Source: Acidobacteriaceae bacterium (lineage in GTDB: Bacteria > Acidobacteriota > Terriglobia > Terriglobales > SbA1). Taken from it: a DNA stretch of 11,995 nt. The stretch is taken from positions 1 to 11,995 of the forward strand of contig PLEA01000682.1 of assembly GCA_003136335.1 (NCBI GenBank). Reading direction: 5' to 3'. The notes beneath the pieces were generated by a model, which did no database searches, was not told the DNA's origin, and worked only from the letters and a program-made list of their open reading frames with translations. How positions within the stretch are numbered: the stretch's first letter is position 1; each line of letters starts with the position of its first letter. Made by a program: the position numbers and the translations under genes. Below are positions 1 to 5,509 of this stretch, in pieces.

Positions 1-153
1 AAGTACATCGAAGACCCGCTGTCGGAGGCGCTGATCCAGGGCACCATCACCACGCGCCCCGCCTTCATCGAGGTCTTCCTCGAAGACAACAAACTGTTCT
101 ATCGCCCGGTCGATGCCGAAAAGACCGAAGGCGTCTTGTTATACGAAAAATAG
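1..153 (+). CDS. ClpC/ClpA-type AAA+ ATPase, C-terminal end (5' partial)
   Basis: Only the last 50 codons are present; the gene begins outside the window. The translation starts KYIEDPLSEALIQG and continues to RPAFIEVFLEDNKLFYRPV, ending at TAG (151-153). The IEDPLSE-x-L-x-x-G block is the conserved helix of the C-terminal small domain of the second AAA+ module in ClpA/ClpC Hsp100 unfoldases. These are hexameric cytoplasmic ATPases that unfold substrates and feed them to ClpP. The tail after this block is acidic and aromatic and has no further domain. ClpC is a likelier name than ClpB because ClpB usually has QDPLA rather than EDPLSE here, but the fragment is too short to choose between ClpC, ClpA and an acidobacterial variant. 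A hairpin repeat and terminator follow within 10 bases, so transcription probably ends here. Confidence 0.75.
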   Translation, partial: KYIEDPLSEALIQGTITTRPAFIEVFLEDNKLFYRPVDAEKTEGVLLYEK

Positions 154-161
154 CTCGCGTA

Positions 162-246
162 GGGACAGCCGCCTCGGCTGTCCCGCGAAGCGAAGCGAGC
201 GCAATTCGGTAGGATTTAAGCCGCCAGCCAACCGCTGGCGGTTTTT
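162..246 (+). repeat. Composite hairpin repeat, copy 1, with terminator
   Basis: Starts 8 bases after the ClpC-like stop codon. Module A is a perfect 9-bp stem, GGGACAGCC (162-170) and GGCTGTCCC (176-184), with a 5-base loop. The middle (185-215) is rich in GCGAAGCGA-type repeats and forms no clean stem. Module C is an 8-bp stem, CCGCCAGC (221-228) and GCTGGCGG (234-241), followed by five T (242-246), which is the form of a Rho-independent terminator. The 22 bases of module A (162-183) are identical to those of copy 2 at 1404-1425. Confidence 0.75.
221..246 (+). terminator. Rho-independent terminator after the Clp ATPase gene
   Basis: An 8-bp GC-rich stem, CCGCCAGC / GCTGGCGG, with loop CAACC, is followed directly by TTTTT. 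It lies 67 bases after the stop codon at 151-153 and is the last module of repeat copy 1. Confidence 0.65.
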
Positions 247-307
247 GTTCTTACGCCCAGAAAAGTCGCCAATCCCTGACTTCCAGCCCTCATTAGGCAA
301 AACCTTA

Positions 308-337
308 TTGACCCAGCCTACGGCCCTGTGATTAGAT
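308..337 (+). promoter_or_regulatory. Candidate sigma70-type promoter for the secreted protein gene
   Basis: TTGACC (308-313) matches the -35 consensus at five of six positions. It is followed after 18 bases by TTAGAT (332-337), a weak -10 match. It lies 65 bases upstream of the preferred ATG at 402 and downstream of the preceding terminator, which is where a promoter is expected. The weak -10 keeps confidence low. Confidence 0.3.
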
Positions 338-401
338 TCCAAAACACGTCGCGGGCTACACCCGCCAGCCCGCAAATCAGTAAGCGACCGAGGTGAAATT
401 T

Positions 402-1388
402 ATGAAGTATAGTTTGTTGCCTTCGGCCCTAGCTGTCACCGTGCTAGGTCTGTTGGTTTCCCCTTTGAACCTGAGCGCCAGCGCACGGGATGTCGTCCTG
501 CCCGCCGGCACTCTCCTGCAATGTACCCTCAATGAACCCAATTTCTCCTCGTCCACAGTCGATGTCGGGGACCCAGTACTTTGTCACCTGCGGGGCGTGA
601 CCGAGTTCGGCCAGCAGGCGTTTCCGCGCGGGAGCTACTTAGTCGGACATCTGGATTCGGCGAAAGACCCTGGCCACTTCTGGGGCAAGGGCTATCTGAA
701 GATCCAGTTCGATCGCATCGGTCTGCCTACCGGTGATCTGCCTCTCGAGGCCAAGGTCATCTCCACCCGAGGCTATAAAGTCGATAAACAGGGCAAAATC
801 GACGGGAAAGGACATGCCAAGCGCGACGTCGTCGAATGGCTGCTCCCGCCCCTATGGCCCTGGAAGGTGATCATGTTGCCCGCGCGCGGTCCACGTCCCA
901 AGCTGAAGGGCGAAACCGTGCTCAGCCTGCGTCTGATGGACGATGTTCAAATCCCCCAGCTGGCGAAGACGTTCGGCCCCGACTGGCATTTCTTTACCCG
1001 CTCACAGAATCAGTCCTACCAGCCCTCCGTCTACGACAACGGCAAGCCGCAGCTTATGCTACGGAATGTTTCGGTCGCGGATGGAACCAGCCGGCTTTCG
1101 AATGATGTCCCGCAGGCTTCTTATGCGAGCCTGGTTACGCGGACGATTGCGCCTGCGAACATTGCTCCCGGCATGCCCGTCTTCGTGCTGAATAACGGCA
1201 GCGTCCTATCCGTCAGCGGTTACGGCTATCAAGACAGCCGTATCAGCTATTCCCTGGTCGGCGGCGGCAGTGGCGTAATCAGCGCCGACGACGTCGACTG
1301 GACCACAACAACTCGCCTCAACGAACAGCGCGGTGTGCGCCTCACACTTCACAACAGTCATGCCGTCGCCGGAACGCCGGGTTTCTAA
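402..1388 (+). CDS. Secreted protein of unknown function with a TrbI/VirB10-like look
   Basis: I chose ATG 402 because GAGGTGA (390-396) sits 5 bases before it as a Shine-Dalgarno site. A GTG at 393 would overlap that site and add three residues. The 328-aa product begins with a signal peptide: a lysine, a hydrophobic run over about residues 4-22, then a likely cut after SASA. The mature protein starts with a block around LPAGTLLQCTL and PRGSYLVGHL. A 'LPAGT...L' strand followed by 'P-G-S-x-x-x-G' recalls the beta-rich C-terminal region of TrbI/VirB10 proteins, but this is only a resemblance and no conjugation genes are nearby. A proline- and tryptophan-rich patch (LLPPLWPWK) follows the first domain. 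The C-terminal half is Ser/Gly/Thr-rich and unfamiliar. It is flanked by two copies of the hairpin repeat, so it is probably monocistronic. Function unknown; envelope or periplasmic location inferred. Confidence 0.8.
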   Translation: MKYSLLPSALAVTVLGLLVSPLNLSASARDVVLPAGTLLQCTLNEPNFSSSTVDVGDPVLCHLRGVTEFGQQAFPRGSYLVGHLDSAKDPGHFWGKGYLKIQFDRIGLPTGDLPLEAKVISTRGYKVDKQGKIDGKGHAKRDVVEWLLPPLWPWKVIMLPARGPRPKLKGETVLSLRLMDDVQIPQLAKTFGPDWHFFTRSQNQSYQPSVYDNGKPQLMLRNVSVADGTSRLSNDVPQASYASLVTRTIAPANIAPGMPVFVLNNGSVLSVSGYGYQDSRISYSLVGGGSGVISADDVDWTTTTRLNEQRGVRLTLHNSHAVAGTPGF

Positions 1389-1403
1389 ACGATGCTCACG
1401 TAA

Positions 1404-1477
1404 GGGACAGCCGCCTCGGCTGTCCTTCCGAGCAAAGCTCGGAAGTTTTAAGCCGCCAGCGCAAGCTGGCGGCTTTT
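1404..1477 (+). repeat. Composite hairpin repeat, copy 2, with terminator
   Basis: Starts 15 bases after the stop codon at 1386-1388 and is the most complete copy. Module A is GGGACAGCC (1404-1412) and GGCTGTCC (1418-1425). Module B is a perfect 8-bp stem, TTCCGAGC (1426-1433) and GCTCGGAA (1437-1444), with loop AAA. Module C is GCCGCCAGC (1452-1460) and GCTGGCGGC (1465-1473), with a GCAA tetraloop, followed by TTTT. Modules A and C match copy 1 closely; module B differs in sequence. Confidence 0.8.
1450..1477 (+). terminator. Rho-independent terminator after the secreted protein gene
   Basis: An 11-bp stem, counting the flanking AA and TT pairs, is capped by a GNRA-type GCAA tetraloop and ends in TTTTGTTT. 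It is the third module of repeat copy 2, and the same module ends copy 1. Confidence 0.7.
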
Positions 1478-1486
1478 GTTTGGCGG

Positions 1487-2069
1487 TTGGATTGGTTCTT
1501 TTCTCGGAGCGTACCTCAAAAAGAAGGGGAGAACCTCGCTACCCATGAGGATGTCGATAAGCTCGTGGAACAAATAAAGGCGATAAGTCAAGCCACGAAA
1601 ATTATCGAGTCAAATATTTCAGACAAGTCATGGGACAGGCAAAGACACTGGGAACTGAAACGAGACGCCGTGTTCGCCGTTATGCAGGCTTTGGGTAAAG
1701 CGGATGAAACCCTGTACTTCGTCTCGGTCGCAATTGTGGAAGGGCGAAAAGCCGAGGTCCCTAACAAATTCCGTGAAGCCAAGCTGGAAGCCTGGGCGAA
1801 GTTGCTACGGAGCAATTGATGATTTCGACCAGAAACGTGCCCTCGCGTTGATCGTAAGCGGGAAACTAATGAATGATACGCTGATGAGTTTGAAACAAGA
1901 GCTTAGGAGTCTTGGTTTCAAGCTTTGGGAGGGCGAAGTAGATTCTTACGAAGACTACAAGCCTGACCTTGCTCCCATTTTCGCAACCGCATTTGCGTAC
2001 GCTCGACACGAACTCGGAATCGTATGCCGCTGCCCAAGCAAGGAGGGCACGGCTTCGGCCCGCTTCTGA
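1487..2069 (+). pseudogene. Frameshifted gene for a small alpha-helical protein of unknown function
   Basis: Two reading frames together look like one protein. The first piece (1487-1819) reads THEDVDKLVEQIKA through SWDRQRHWELKRDAVF and stops after WAKLLRSN. One frame over (+1), open through the stop of the first piece, the second piece continues AIDDFDQKRALALIVSGKL and runs through LKQELRSLGFKLWEGEV to HELGI, ending at TGA 2067-2069. Charge pattern, helical character and spacing fit one polypeptide of roughly 170-190 residues, with the shift at about 1800-1815. The start is also damaged: the likely N-terminus (ATHED) follows a good AAGGGGAG (1524-1531), but the codon there is CTC (1535-1537). 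The only in-frame start is a TTG at 1487 with no site of its own. I do not recognise a named family. It follows a terminator and has no partner gene. A sequencing error is the main alternative to a true pseudogene. Confidence 0.6.
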
Positions 2070-2145
2070 GAGTAATGGCCTGAATCGCCAACTACCCTTG
2101 CTGCCAAAAACTTTATGTGAGCAACATGGGGTAGAGTGATTCCGC

Positions 2146-2259
2146 ATGAATTATTTCTTGATCGGCGTGATGTCGCTGCTTTTAGGGATAGCAACAGCGA
2201 CAAATAGCTATCTCTCAAACCCGTCCACCAATATTGTGTTAATGGCCCCGCTTTTGTAG
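2146..2259 (+). CDS. Possible 37-aa single-helix membrane peptide
   Basis: An ATG at 2146 opens 37 codons ending at TAG (2257-2259). The peptide begins MNYFLIGVMSLLLGI, which could span a membrane once, and ends with a short polar stretch and MAPLL. The upstream GGGGTAGAG (2128-2136) is a mediocre ribosome binding site 9 bases away. One arm of the 10-bp inverted repeat lies inside the ORF and the other just past its stop. It could be a genuine small membrane protein, the truncated start of a longer one, or chance. No homologue can be named. Confidence 0.25.
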   Translation: MNYFLIGVMSLLLGIATATNSYLSNPSTNIVLMAPLL

Positions 2260-2271
2260 GTGTTTGAGAGA
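2211..2271. repeat. 10-bp perfect inverted repeat bounding 61 bases
   Basis: TCTCTCAAAC (2211-2220) and GTTTGAGAGA (2262-2271) are exact reverse complements separated by 41 bases. The pairing does not extend further. The AT-rich interior makes a stable hairpin unlikely, so a regulator site pair or a tiny mobile-element relic are alternatives. No target-site duplication was recognised. Confidence 0.45.
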
Positions 2272-2372
2272 CGGCCCAGCCCGTTTCACGATAGTCTAGG
2301 CGATTGCTGTTGCGAAATCGTCCATTTCACTAGCAATTCCACAGCGCTCGCCTGCGCTCTTCACATCTGCGA

Positions 2373-2400
2373 TTGCGATTCCTTCCCCTTCTGCTAGAAT
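2373..2400 (+). promoter_or_regulatory. Candidate promoter giving a leaderless NIPSNAP transcript
   Basis: TTGCGA (2373-2378) and TAGAAT (2395-2400) are spaced by 16 bases. TAGAAT matches the -10 consensus at five of six positions. The GTG start codon is at 2408, seven bases after the -10 box, where transcription would normally begin. Confidence 0.45.
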
Positions 2401-2407
2401 TCCTCCC

Positions 2408-2848
2408 GTGAAAAGACGAACCCTGCTCCAAGCCCTTCCTGCGGCCACCTTCCTTTCGGCATCTCTTTGGGCCGCTTCTCAGCGTGACAATGCCAATCCT
2501 ACCCAAGCCACGACATCGGTCTACGAACTCCGCGTCTATCACGCAGCCCCAGGAAAATTGGGAGAGCTGCTGGCCCGCTTCCGCGAACACACCATAAAAA
2601 TCTTTGACCGGCATGGTATAAAAAGCGTCGCTTACTGGACGCCCGTCGACGAGCCAGAGCAGAGCAATACCCTCATCTACATCCTTTATCATCCCAGCCG
2701 CGAAGCGGCAGCCGCTAACTGGAAGTCCTTCCAGGACGACCCGGAGTGGAAGAGCGTTCGCGACAAATCCGAAGCCAACGGCAAACTCGTCGAGAAAGTT
2801 GACTCCACTTTTCTCGCCCTAACCGACTTCTCTCCGCGGTTGCGCTAG
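2408..2848 (+). CDS. Exported NIPSNAP-domain protein
   Basis: The 146-aa product starts MKRRTLLQALPAATFL, a short leader with an RR pair and a hydrophobic run like a twin-arginine signal, with likely cleavage after WAA (about residue 23). Residues 37-141 show the NIPSNAP ferredoxin-like fold: VYELRVYHAAPGKLGELLARF, then HGIKSVAYWTPVDEP, then the strand LIYILYHPSREAA and the helix WKSFQDDPEW. NIPSNAP proteins are small dimeric alpha/beta-barrel proteins whose biochemical role in bacteria is mostly unknown, so no reaction is assigned. The start is GTG 2408; there is no Shine-Dalgarno site, consistent with leaderless initiation. The gene is monocistronic and converges on the minus-strand gene ending at 2913, with hairpin repeat copy 3 between them. 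Family call is firm; export is likely; function open. Confidence 0.88.
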   Translation: MKRRTLLQALPAATFLSASLWAASQRDNANPTQATTSVYELRVYHAAPGKLGELLARFREHTIKIFDRHGIKSVAYWTPVDEPEQSNTLIYILYHPSREAAAANWKSFQDDPEWKSVRDKSEANGKLVEKVDSTFLALTDFSPRLR

Positions 2849-2856
2849 GAGATGTG

Positions 2857-2896
2857 GGGACAGCCGCCCCCGGCTGTCCGCCGAGCGCAGCTCGGC
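2857..2896. repeat. Composite hairpin repeat, copy 3 (modules A and B), possible bidirectional terminator
   Basis: GGACAGCCG (2858-2866) pairs with CGGCTGTCC (2871-2879) around CCCC. A second stem, GCCGAGC (2880-2886) with GCTCGGC (2890-2896), follows at once with loop GCA. Module C and its T-run are missing. It begins 8 bases after the NIPSNAP stop and ends 16 bases before the stop of the opposing gene, so it may end transcripts from both sides. Confidence 0.7.
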
Positions 2897-2912
2897 GACC
2901 TTTACTTTCTTC

Positions 2913-4502
2913 TCACGGAATCCGGCCAACGTAGGGCTCAGCAGGAATTAATTGCAGCGGCCGGCGACTGTCCTGAAACATCGGCGCCCCTTTGCGGCCC
3001 ATCGTATTGCTGCTCATCTCTTCGGGCGTAACGATACCAATGCGCGTCATCGCCGACTTATCGCCAACCGTCGCATACAGCGTCACCATGCCATATTTCT
3101 TGCTGAAAATGTGAGGGACGCCATTGACCACAGAGAAGTCCACCTCGGATCCGAAATCAAGAATGCTCCACTGCGCCTGCGCGGTGACATCGTGGTTGCC
3201 ATCGTCGACGAGTGAGAACCGCTGGGTTTCCCCCAAGCCCATCAGAGTCTGCACGTAAAAGGCAACTTTACAAGGAATCTGCGGGGTCGCCATCACTGTG
3301 TCCGCGCTGCATGGGGTTTCCGCCGCTTGCGACCGGGACGAAGGCGGCGCTTGAGCATTTGGGTTGTCGTTCCGTGGCGGAGCATCCGTAGTGTGAACGA
3401 TCTCCAGAACCAGGCTCTTGGGAATCTGGTATTCCGATTCGCCCATCGTATATTCGAGTTTGTCGCCTGCTTCTTTCGTAGTGTCGGCGTGAATGGTTCG
3501 TCCATTCTTAAGATGAATGACTGCCGACGAAGACGCGCCGCCGGCATTCGCTGCGACTCGCGTACCGGCTGAATTCGCAGGCCGTTTGTTTGTGGCAGTC
3601 GCCGCGGTCGAACCGTTAGCGGGCCGATCGGTAGCAGGCGGATCGTTGAGCTTCCACTCGGATAGAAGGGTATCGGCGTCAAAAACGCATGGGTCGGAGC
3701 ACGAGTATGTGTGGCGCTCGCCCCCGAATCGATTCTCGAGCACTACTGTGCCGGGATCGATGCGGCCAAGCCCAAAAGAGAATAGCTGGTCGGGTCCGCC
3801 TTTCGTTTGCCTGGAGATACCGGAAGGCAGGCGGCTGACAAATTTGCCGCTATTCGCATCGAGAGTTCCGCGCCACTCGATGGTGGTGAAGGCGGTTGGC
3901 GTTGCTCGATGGGTCTGATACAGAATTTGTAGCGTCGGCCATTCATTCTGCGACCAATCCTGGTTCGAGATGTCTTTCACTTCTGTCAGAGGTTCCGCTG
4001 GATCAAGCATAAGTCGCTTGTATCTCTGAACACGGCCTGCCATGTCGGCACGAAAGACGATCAATTCTGTCGGAAACTCCCGCCGGTCGGAGCGCCGGAA
4101 ATTTTGCGCTTCATAAATGAATCGTTCTTTCGCGCCGTCTAGTTCAACCCATCCAACACCCTCCAGTCCGTCACCAGCGGCCTTGCCCCTCACATAGACC
4201 GGCAATGCCACCGTGCGCGGATTTTCGCCCGGCAGTCGCACCATGAGCGACGGATCCCAAGTCACTTCTGCGCCCGGATAGAGCGTAGTCAGCAGCGATT
4301 CCATCACGGAGGCTCTCGGTTCCCCGTACGCCTTCTTGACGTCGCCGGGCTTCATCTGCGCGAAGCTTGCTCCGACCACGGTCAGCGACACGGCAAACAC
4401 AACGCCTGAGAACCGCGCCCGCGCCCGAGGACGCCTGCCGTCTTTTGCTTCTGGTTCCATGGGTGACCGAAGAGTCATGCTCGATTGTGACTCCAATCCC
4501 AT
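2913..4502 (-). CDS. Large secreted protein of unknown function with an Ig-like C-terminal region
   Basis: The 529-aa product has a long Arg-rich N-terminus (RRPRARARFSG, residues 23-33), a hydrophobic run (about 34-47) and a likely signal-peptidase cut after SFA-Q (48/49). Residues 50-285 form an unfamiliar, probably beta-rich domain with one close cysteine pair (CSDPC, 268-272). Residues 286-325 are a low-complexity Ala/Asn/Pro/Thr linker. A short module at about 326-369 reads IHLKNGRTIHADTTKE... YTMGESEYQIPKSLVLEIV, a 'NGR-x-I ... Y-x-x-G-x-x-x-x-IP' pattern. After a second Pro-rich linker, residues 410-495 resemble an Ig-like (Big-type) fold, with DVTAQAQWSI and a final strand MVTLYATVGD. 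Start choice is uncertain: ATG codons 9 and 15 are alternatives and none has a strong ribosome binding site. It is transcribed divergently from the cupin gene. Surface or periplasmic location inferred; function unknown. Confidence 0.8.
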   Translation of the reverse strand: MGLESQSSMTLRSPMEPEAKDGRRPRARARFSGVVFAVSLTVVGASFAQMKPGDVKKAYGEPRASVMESLLTTLYPGAEVTWDPSLMVRLPGENPRTVALPVYVRGKAAGDGLEGVGWVELDGAKERFIYEAQNFRRSDRREFPTELIVFRADMAGRVQRYKRLMLDPAEPLTEVKDISNQDWSQNEWPTLQILYQTHRATPTAFTTIEWRGTLDANSGKFVSRLPSGISRQTKGGPDQLFSFGLGRIDPGTVVLENRFGGERHTYSCSDPCVFDADTLLSEWKLNDPPATDRPANGSTAATATNKRPANSAGTRVAANAGGASSSAVIHLKNGRTIHADTTKEAGDKLEYTMGESEYQIPKSLVLEIVHTTDAPPRNDNPNAQAPPSSRSQAAETPCSADTVMATPQIPCKVAFYVQTLMGLGETQRFSLVDDGNHDVTAQAQWSILDFGSEVDFSVVNGVPHIFSKKYGMVTLYATVGDKSAMTRIGIVTPEEMSSNTMGRKGAPMFQDSRRPLQLIPAEPYVGRIP

Positions 4503-4541
4503 AGCGGATAAACAGTACAGAGGTCATTGCCGGTGCGGGCT

Positions 4542-4595
4542 ATCCGATCCTCGGGAAGTAGTTGCACTTTCCGCGACTTCTGACATCCGATCCTC
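4542..4595. promoter_or_regulatory. Direct repeat in the divergent intergenic region (candidate operator)
   Basis: ATCCGATCCTC occurs at 4542-4552 and again at 4585-4595, 43 bases apart and about four helical turns, so both copies would face the same side of the DNA. The region separates the minus-strand secreted protein gene from the plus-strand cupin gene. TTGCAC (4562-4567) and TATCAT (4614-4619) nearby are promoter-like hexamers, but their spacing does not make a standard pair. Confidence 0.35.
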
Positions 4596-4638
4596 ATCCT
4601 AAAGACGTTCCCGTATCATCTAAACGAAAGACAATCCC

Positions 4639-5013
4639 ATGCACAAAATCAATGTCGCCGAAAAGTTCTCCAAAATTTCCGAATACTACACGCCCCACAT
4701 CGCCGGCGAACTCAACGGCCAAATGGTCAAGCTGGTCAAAGCCAACACGGAATTCGTCTGGCACCACCACGACCACGAAGACGAAATGTTCTTCGTAGTG
4801 CAAGGCCGCTTCCGCATGGAGTTCCGTGACGAAGCCCTCCCCGAACGCCACGAATGGATCGAGACTGGCGAGTTCATCATCGTCCCCCGCGGCGTCGAAC
4901 ATCGCCCGGTGGCTGAAGAGGAATGCTGGATAATGCTCTTCGAACCCGCTTCCACGCTGAACACCGGCAACGTCGTGAACGAGCGCACCCAACCCCACCT
5001 GGAGCGTGTCTAA
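4639..5013 (+). CDS. Single-domain cupin, probable metal-binding protein
   Basis: The 124-aa product is a small cytoplasmic protein with both cupin motifs. Motif 1 reads HHHDHEDEMFFVVQG (42-56), fitting H-x-H-x4-E-x6-G with His42, His44 and Glu49 as ligands. Motif 2 reads GEFIIVPRGVEH (77-88), fitting G-x5-P-x-G-x2-H with His88. All four expected metal ligands are present, so it can probably bind Fe, Mn, Zn or Ni. The length is right for a one-barrel cupin_2 protein. Members range from isomerases and dioxygenases to sugar or ligand sensors, and the substrate cannot be told. The ATG at 4639 has only a weak GAAAG upstream. The glutaredoxin gene follows 40 bases after the stop on the same strand, so the two are probably co-transcribed, which hints at a redox- or metal-related role. 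Confidence 0.88.
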   Translation: MHKINVAEKFSKISEYYTPHIAGELNGQMVKLVKANTEFVWHHHDHEDEMFFVVQGRFRMEFRDEALPERHEWIETGEFIIVPRGVEHRPVAEEECWIMLFEPASTLNTGNVVNERTQPHLERV

Positions 5014-5053
5014 GAGCAACCGCTGATCCCATCCGCACCTCTAAAATGAGCTC

Positions 5054-5311
5054 ATGGAAATCACCGTCTATTCCGCCGCCTGGTGCCCCGACTGCCGCGA
5101 GGCCAAGCGCTTCCTCGCCAAGCACAACCTTCCCTTCAAAGAGATTGACGTCGAAACCACCCCCGGTGCCGTCGACGAAATCGTCAAGCGCACCGGCAAG
5201 CGCGCCATCCCCCAATTCGTGATCGACGGCGAATGGGTCCAACCTTACCGCCCCGGCCAAGGCTTCCTCTATGAAGCCATGTCAAAACGCCTGGGAATTA
5301 AGGCCCAGTAG
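5054..5311 (+). CDS. Glutaredoxin-family protein with a CPDC active site
   Basis: The 85-aa product is a complete one-domain thioredoxin fold. The redox motif is CPDC (Cys11-Cys14), preceded by the first strand MEITVYSAAW. The conserved cis-proline is Pro53 (AIPQFVIDGEWV), and a polar GKR turn lies just before it. Length and order match class I glutaredoxins and the related glutaredoxin-like small proteins (NrdH/Grx type). Both cysteines are kept, so dithiol disulfide exchange with glutathione or thioredoxin reductase is possible. CPDC differs from the classic CPYC of Grx, so the electron donor is uncertain. The C-terminal RPGQGFLYEAM replaces the usual glutathione-binding GG-x-DD region, which argues for a non-classical partner. 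It is the second gene after the cupin, with a 40-base gap. A weak GAG precedes ATG 5054. Confidence 0.88.
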   Translation: MEITVYSAAWCPDCREAKRFLAKHNLPFKEIDVETTPGAVDEIVKRTGKRAIPQFVIDGEWVQPYRPGQGFLYEAMSKRLGIKAQ

Positions 5312-5337
5312 CGTGGAAGCGCGCCGCCCTGGTTTTA

Positions 5338-5366
5338 CCCTGTGACCCTCAGTGCCCTCTGTGGTT
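5338..5366. repeat. Short 9-base periodic sequence (CCCTCTGTG-like)
   Basis: Three imperfect units, CCCTGTGA, CCCTCAGTG and CCCTCTGTGG, lie in tandem after the glutaredoxin stop. Sequences of the type ACCACAGAGG-n-CACAGAGG are scattered in intergenic DNA of many environmental bacteria, from general recollection. Here only one short cluster is present, so the identification is tentative. Confidence 0.3.
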
Positions 5367-5446
5367 CAAGCTTTTGATCTCCCGACCACGAAGCCCGGTT
5401 AGATGCCTCCCGGACATCAACTTCAGTACCGTAGTAAACCCTGCCC

Positions 5447-5453
5447 GGAGAGG
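5447..5453 (+). promoter_or_regulatory. Strong ribosome binding site before the leader ORF
   Basis: GGAGAGG lies 5 bases before ATG 5459, which opens a 16-codon ORF. It is the best Shine-Dalgarno match upstream of the protease gene. Neither protease start (5502 or 5553) has a comparable site at the right distance. Confidence 0.5.
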
Positions 5454-5458
5454 CGAAT

Positions 5459-5509
5459 ATGAATACTCCAAGTCCTCGGCCAAGTAAGCGTCAAAGCTTA
5501 AATGGCTGA
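5459..5509 (+). CDS. 16-aa leader ORF overlapping the protease start
   Basis: ATG 5459 follows GGAGAGG at ideal spacing and encodes MNTPSPRPSKRQSLNG, ending at TGA 5507-5509. The stop overlaps the protease start in ATGGCTGA (5502-5509), an 8-base overlap that would allow ribosomes finishing the leader to restart on the protease. The peptide is basic and Pro/Ser-rich with no hydrophobic segment, so it is not a signal peptide. It may be a coupling leader, or the genuine protease N-terminus cut off by a frameshift. Confidence 0.4.
   Translation: MNTPSPRPSKRQSLNG

Larger units (their letters stand above)
2070..2407. other. Gene-poor stretch between the frameshifted gene and the NIPSNAP gene
   Basis: These 338 bases contain no convincing gene of normal size. 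They hold one doubtful 37-codon ORF (2146-2259), a 10-bp inverted repeat (2211-2220 and 2262-2271) and a promoter-like motif at the right end (2373-2400). Antisense open frames here start without usable ribosome binding sites and show no recognisable protein pattern. The stretch may be residue of decayed genes. Confidence 0.5.

Noticed and set aside
1545..1577. ATG at 1545 as a rescued start for the frameshifted gene
   Set aside because: It is in the other frame and meets a stop (TAA) after ten codons, so it cannot restore the protein.
1866..2218. Minus-strand open frames over the end of the frameshifted gene
   Set aside because: They lack ribosome binding sites, overlap each other in different frames and show no protein-like pattern.
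162..2896. Hairpin repeats as a CRISPR array
   Set aside because: The copies are more than a kilobase apart, internally palindromic, variable in the middle, and placed at gene 3' ends. There are no regular spacers and no cas genes.
4594..5019. 141-codon minus-strand open frame over the cupin gene
   Set aside because: It mirrors the cupin gene, whose two motifs and metal ligands are complete on the plus strand.
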